Below are positions 61,109 to 64,000 of a stretch of 64,000 nucleotides of DNA, piece after piece; positions within the stretch are counted from its first letter, which is position 1; the number at the start of each line of letters is the position of its first letter. The notes under the pieces are model-generated. The model did not search any database and was not told the DNA's origin. It saw nothing but the letters and a program-made list of their open reading frames with translations. Source of the stretch: Gramella sp. MAR_2010_147. GTDB taxonomy: Bacteria; Bacteroidota; Bacteroidia; Flavobacteriales; Flavobacteriaceae. The position numbers were made by a program, and so were the translations under genes. The stretch is taken from positions 1,116,001 to 1,180,000 of the forward strand of contig NZ_LT629741.1 of assembly GCF_900105135.1 (NCBI RefSeq), read 5' to 3'.

Positions 61109-64000
61109 ATGTGGTACGAAATATTCAAATTTGAAATTAATTACAGGTTAAACCGATGGGATACTTACCTGTTCTTCATATTTCTATTCTTGTTTTCTCT
61201 CTTTGGAGTTGAATTTATTTTTCAGGGAATAGATCTGGGTCTGGTTAAAAAAAATTCTCCTATTGTAATAGCAAAAACTATGGGAGCAGTAACTGGATTA
61301 TCTATGCTCTTTGTTTCCATGATTATGGGTGTGCCGGTTTTACGTGACTTTCAGTATAATATTGCCTCTCTAATCTACGTGAATCCAATTTCAAAAAAAG
61401 ACTATTTCCTTGGTCGCTACCTGGGTTCGATGGTCGTTTTACTATTTATATTTAGTGCTGTTCTTTTGGGGATGGTTTTAAGTGAGTTCATGCCCTGGGT
61501 GAGTGCAAACGAAAATTTAGCGTTCCAGTTTGCCAATTATCTGCAACCATTTCTCTGGATTGCCATACCTATCCTTTTATTTGGAGCTTCTCTGTTCTTT
61601 GTTTCGGGAGCCCTGACTAAAAAATTATTAGTGGTTTACACGCAGGGAATATTTGTATTTGTAATATTCCTGCTAACAAAAGCTGTTACTAACGATCAAC
61701 TTCAGGCTTTACTGGATCCTTTTTCTTTGACTACACTAAGTCTGAGTACAGAAAAATGGACTGCTATTCAAAGAAACACCAATCTTATTCCCTTTACTGG
61801 TGCAATACTTTATAACAAATTATTCTGGGGCTTTTTAAGCCTTGCCATTCTTTTTTATGGGTATTGGAAATTCAAGTTAACAACGTTTTCATCTGGAAAG
61901 AGAAAGTCTGAAATTAAAAAGGACACCATTCACGATTCTATTAAAAAAGTCTTAATCGAAGAGTGGCCCGCTGTGCATCCAAATTATGGGATAAAAGGCC
62001 AGCTCATTCAGTTTTTACAAAGTGCCTGGTTTCATGCCAGGTTCATATTCAAGGAAATATCTTTTTGGGCTATTGTGTTCTGTAGTTTAATTATTATCAT
62101 AATAAATTCAGTAAATCTTGGAACCACTCATGGTGTCGACAGTTTTCCAACCACTTATCTTATCATTGAAGAGTTACAGGGTATGTCCATTTACTTTTTC
62201 GCACTCATTCTTCTGTTTTACACAGGCGAGTTGATCTGGAAAGAAAAAGAAGTCAAAATAGATCTGATATACGGTGCTACTTCAGTAAGCAATTTTATAG
62301 ATCTCGGCAGTAAATTTCTTGGACTTATATTGATCTATATTACGCTGATTTTAGCATTGATTGTAGGCGGAATAGGTTTCCAAACCTTCAGTGGATATTA
62401 TCATTATGAATTAGATCTTTATTTTAATGGCTTTTTTCTGGAAATTCTCCCGTTTCTTATACTCTATACATTCATATCTTTTTTCTTACACATAGTTACA
62501 GGAAAAAAGTTTTTAGGAATTTTAGTGACACTTGTTTTCTTTATCATAAATATTGCCATTGGTATTTTTGGCATTGAGCATGTTTTAGTCAATTTTGGAG
62601 GAAATGCATTAGCGAGCTATTCAGATATGAATAGATATGGACATTTTCTATTTCCATTTCTTATAGTAAAAGCCTACTGGTTTTTCTTCGGAATTTTATT
62701 GTTTCTAATAACGGTAATTTTAATGGAAAGAGGTTCAGAAACCAGTTTGAGTCAAAGATTAAAAAGATTTAATTTCAGAATTGCTAGCAAAAATCTCATT
62801 ACCGCAACAAGTGTTTTCCTTATACTTTTTATAGCAACGGGGATATTTATTTTTTATAATACTAATATTCTGAATCAGTTTCTAACAAGAAACGAGAAAA
62901 ATGATTTCAGAGCAGCTTATGAAACCAATCTTCGACAGTTTGAATATCTTCCGCAGCCGAAGATTACAGATGCGAAATTAAAAGTTGAATTATATCCTTC
63001 AGAAAGATCTTATAACGCAGAAGGTTATTTTATTCTGAAAAATAAAAATGACAAACCCATTCAACAAATTCATATACAAAACCATCCTGATAATTCTTTA
63101 AGATTATCTGAAGTTAAATTTGATCGTAATGCAAGTCTGAACGATCACTTTATGGAGTTTGGCTATCACATTTTTGAGTTGGATAAGCCCTTGCTAAAAG
63201 GAGATTCAATTAAAATGAACTTCAAGCAAACTTTAAAACCAAATGGTTTTGAAATAGGTGGTGCAGACTTTAATGTCCTGCATAATGGAACTTTTTTCGA
63301 AAACTCTATGCTTCCAACATTGAGCTATAATCGAGATTACGAAATAGATGAAGATGACTTAAGAGCTGAATATAACCTCCCAAAAAGAATGAATAAAGCG
63401 AATCGAAATCATTTTCGGGAACTTAAGAATGCAAGAACAGGCAGTGATTCAGACGGTCTTACATTAGAAATGATAATCGGAACAGAAGGAAATCAGACCG
63501 CTATCACTTCCGGAGATCTAATTTCAGAGTGGAAAACTGATGATCGTAATTATTTCCATTATAAGACGAATCAGCCTATCATCAATTTTTATCCGATTGT
63601 TTCAGCAAATTATCAGACTTTAAAAGCAAAATATCAGCCTGCAGGAAATAATAAGCCGGTTGATCTGGAAATTTATCATCACAAATCACACAAGTATAAT
63701 CTGGAAAGCATGATGCAAGGCATGAAAAAATCTCTGGATTACTACAGTGTTCATTTTAGCCCTTATCAATACAATCAATTACGAATAGTTGAATTTCCTC
63801 GATACCGGCAGTTCGCTCAATCATTCCCCAGTACAATCCCGTTTTCCGAGGCACTTGGATTCATTTTGGATATTCAGGAAGAGAATATAGATATGGTTTT
63901 TTATATCACAGCACATGAAGTTGCACATCAATGGTGGGGGCTGCAATTGGAAGCTGCAAATGTAAAAGGTCGAAATATGATTTTAGAAACTTTGTCTCAA
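61109..64000 (+). CDS. ABC-2-type permease fused to M1-family metallopeptidase (cut by right edge)
   Basis: The frame is open to the end of the window (964 codons visible). It starts MWYEIFKFEINYRLNRWDTY and has about a dozen membrane helices up to residue about 590, in two sets of six, as in an ABC-2 permease of two halves. From about residue 600 a periplasmic M1 aminopeptidase-like region begins, with the zinc motif HEVAHQWWG at residues 936-944. The rest of the peptidase lies outside the window. Such ABC-permease/M1 fusions are common in Bacteroidota; the transported substrate is unknown. Confidence 0.88.
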   Translation, partial: MWYEIFKFEINYRLNRWDTYLFFIFLFLFSLFGVEFIFQGIDLGLVKKNSPIVIAKTMGAVTGLSMLFVSMIMGVPVLRDFQYNIASLIYVNPISKKDYFLGRYLGSMVVLLFIFSAVLLGMVLSEFMPWVSANENLAFQFANYLQPFLWIAIPILLFGASLFFVSGALTKKLLVVYTQGIFVFVIFLLTKAVTNDQLQALLDPFSLTTLSLSTEKWTAIQRNTNLIPFTGAILYNKLFWGFLSLAILFYGYWKFKLTTFSSGKRKSEIKKDTIHDSIKKVLIEEWPAVHPNYGIKGQLIQFLQSAWFHARFIFKEISFWAIVFCSLIIIIINSVNLGTTHGVDSFPTTYLIIEELQGMSIYFFALILLFYTGELIWKEKEVKIDLIYGATSVSNFIDLGSKFLGLILIYITLILALIVGGIGFQTFSGYYHYELDLYFNGFFLEILPFLILYTFISFFLHIVTGKKFLGILVTLVFFIINIAIGIFGIEHVLVNFGGNALASYSDMNRYGHFLFPFLIVKAYWFFFGILLFLITVILMERGSETSLSQRLKRFNFRIASKNLITATSVFLILFIATGIFIFYNTNILNQFLTRNEKNDFRAAYETNLRQFEYLPQPKITDAKLKVELYPSERSYNAEGYFILKNKNDKPIQQIHIQNHPDNSLRLSEVKFDRNASLNDHFMEFGYHIFELDKPLLKGDSIKMNFKQTLKPNGFEIGGADFNVLHNGTFFENSMLPTLSYNRDYEIDEDDLRAEYNLPKRMNKANRNHFRELKNARTGSDSDGLTLEMIIGTEGNQTAITSGDLISEWKTDDRNYFHYKTNQPIINFYPIVSANYQTLKAKYQPAGNNKPVDLEIYHHKSHKYNLESMMQGMKKSLDYYSVHFSPYQYNQLRIVEFPRYRQFAQSFPSTIPFSEALGFILDIQEENIDMVFYITAHEVAHQWWGLQLEAANVKGRNMILETLSQ

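Overview
The window comes from an AT-rich Gram-negative member of the Bacteroidota, most likely a marine Flavobacteriaceae of the Gramella/Christiangramia type. The signs are the many signal peptides ending in SAQ/FSQ-type sites, flavobacterial lipoproteins with a CDDGMMNGDETGVDCGG-type motif, an IntDOT-like tyrosine recombinase, RsbQ/PAS sensor pairs, a YaiO-type barrel, and the lack of strong Shine-Dalgarno sequences. The genus is an inference.

1 to about 10.06 kb: an array of small, mostly hypothetical genes, all on the + strand. They are separated by nine copies of a roughly 125-bp imperfect palindrome that begins with AAC and ends with GTT. Each unit between two palindromes starts with a private 12-18 nt sequence whose reverse complement ends the same unit, so the pair would become one long stem if the unit were excised as a circle. 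This is the logic of integron gene cassettes and attC sites, but with much longer private ends, in a phylum where integrons are rare. No integron integrase is visible, and the array continues off the left edge. Cargo: two HEPN RNase-like proteins (one ApeA-like), a DUF5677-like protein, a CDF metal transporter, a SIMPL protein, a carboxypeptidase-regulatory-like protein, a two-gene unit, an unknown protein and a frameshifted membrane protein gene. An IS110-family element sits inside one palindrome. Decayed palindromes recur near 11.35, 14.75, 15.85, 19.77 and 20.45 kb, so the array once extended further right.

10.1-31 kb: chromosomal metabolic genes. These include a GAF histidine kinase, an HxlR-controlled quinone reductase/DUF4437/SDR operon with visible operators, an esterase, an SDR/MBL/AraC/membrane operon on the minus strand, a cupin cassette, DUF2200, two secreted peptidase-like proteins, katG with a strong terminator, and small VOC, GNAT and unknown genes.

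31.03-38.71 kb: a 7.7-kb integrative element in the 3' end of tRNA-Pro(GGG). It is bounded by a 15-bp direct repeat (31027-31041 and 38691-38705) and has phased ACTCAC arm sites at both ends. It encodes its own tyrosine recombinase, an RsbQ-like hydrolase with a PAS hybrid histidine kinase, a persulfide dioxygenase-rhodanese and a DUF442 protein. Its 870-bp spacer holds an unexplained 128-bp palindrome.

38.8-64 kb: aldo/keto reductase and iminopeptidase-like genes; an envelope polysaccharide-type locus (pseudo-receiver, HEAT membrane protein, GT2 synthase, YaiO barrel, unknown membrane protein, LTA-synthase-like sulfatase); an autoregulated XRE/membrane pair with two palindromic operators; a duplicated propeller-like lipoprotein; a K+/H+ antiporter; a TetR-controlled redox cluster with repeated operators; a broken cupin gene; and a LytTR/LytS two-component system divergent from an ABC ATPase and an ABC permease-M1 peptidase fusion that runs off the right edge.
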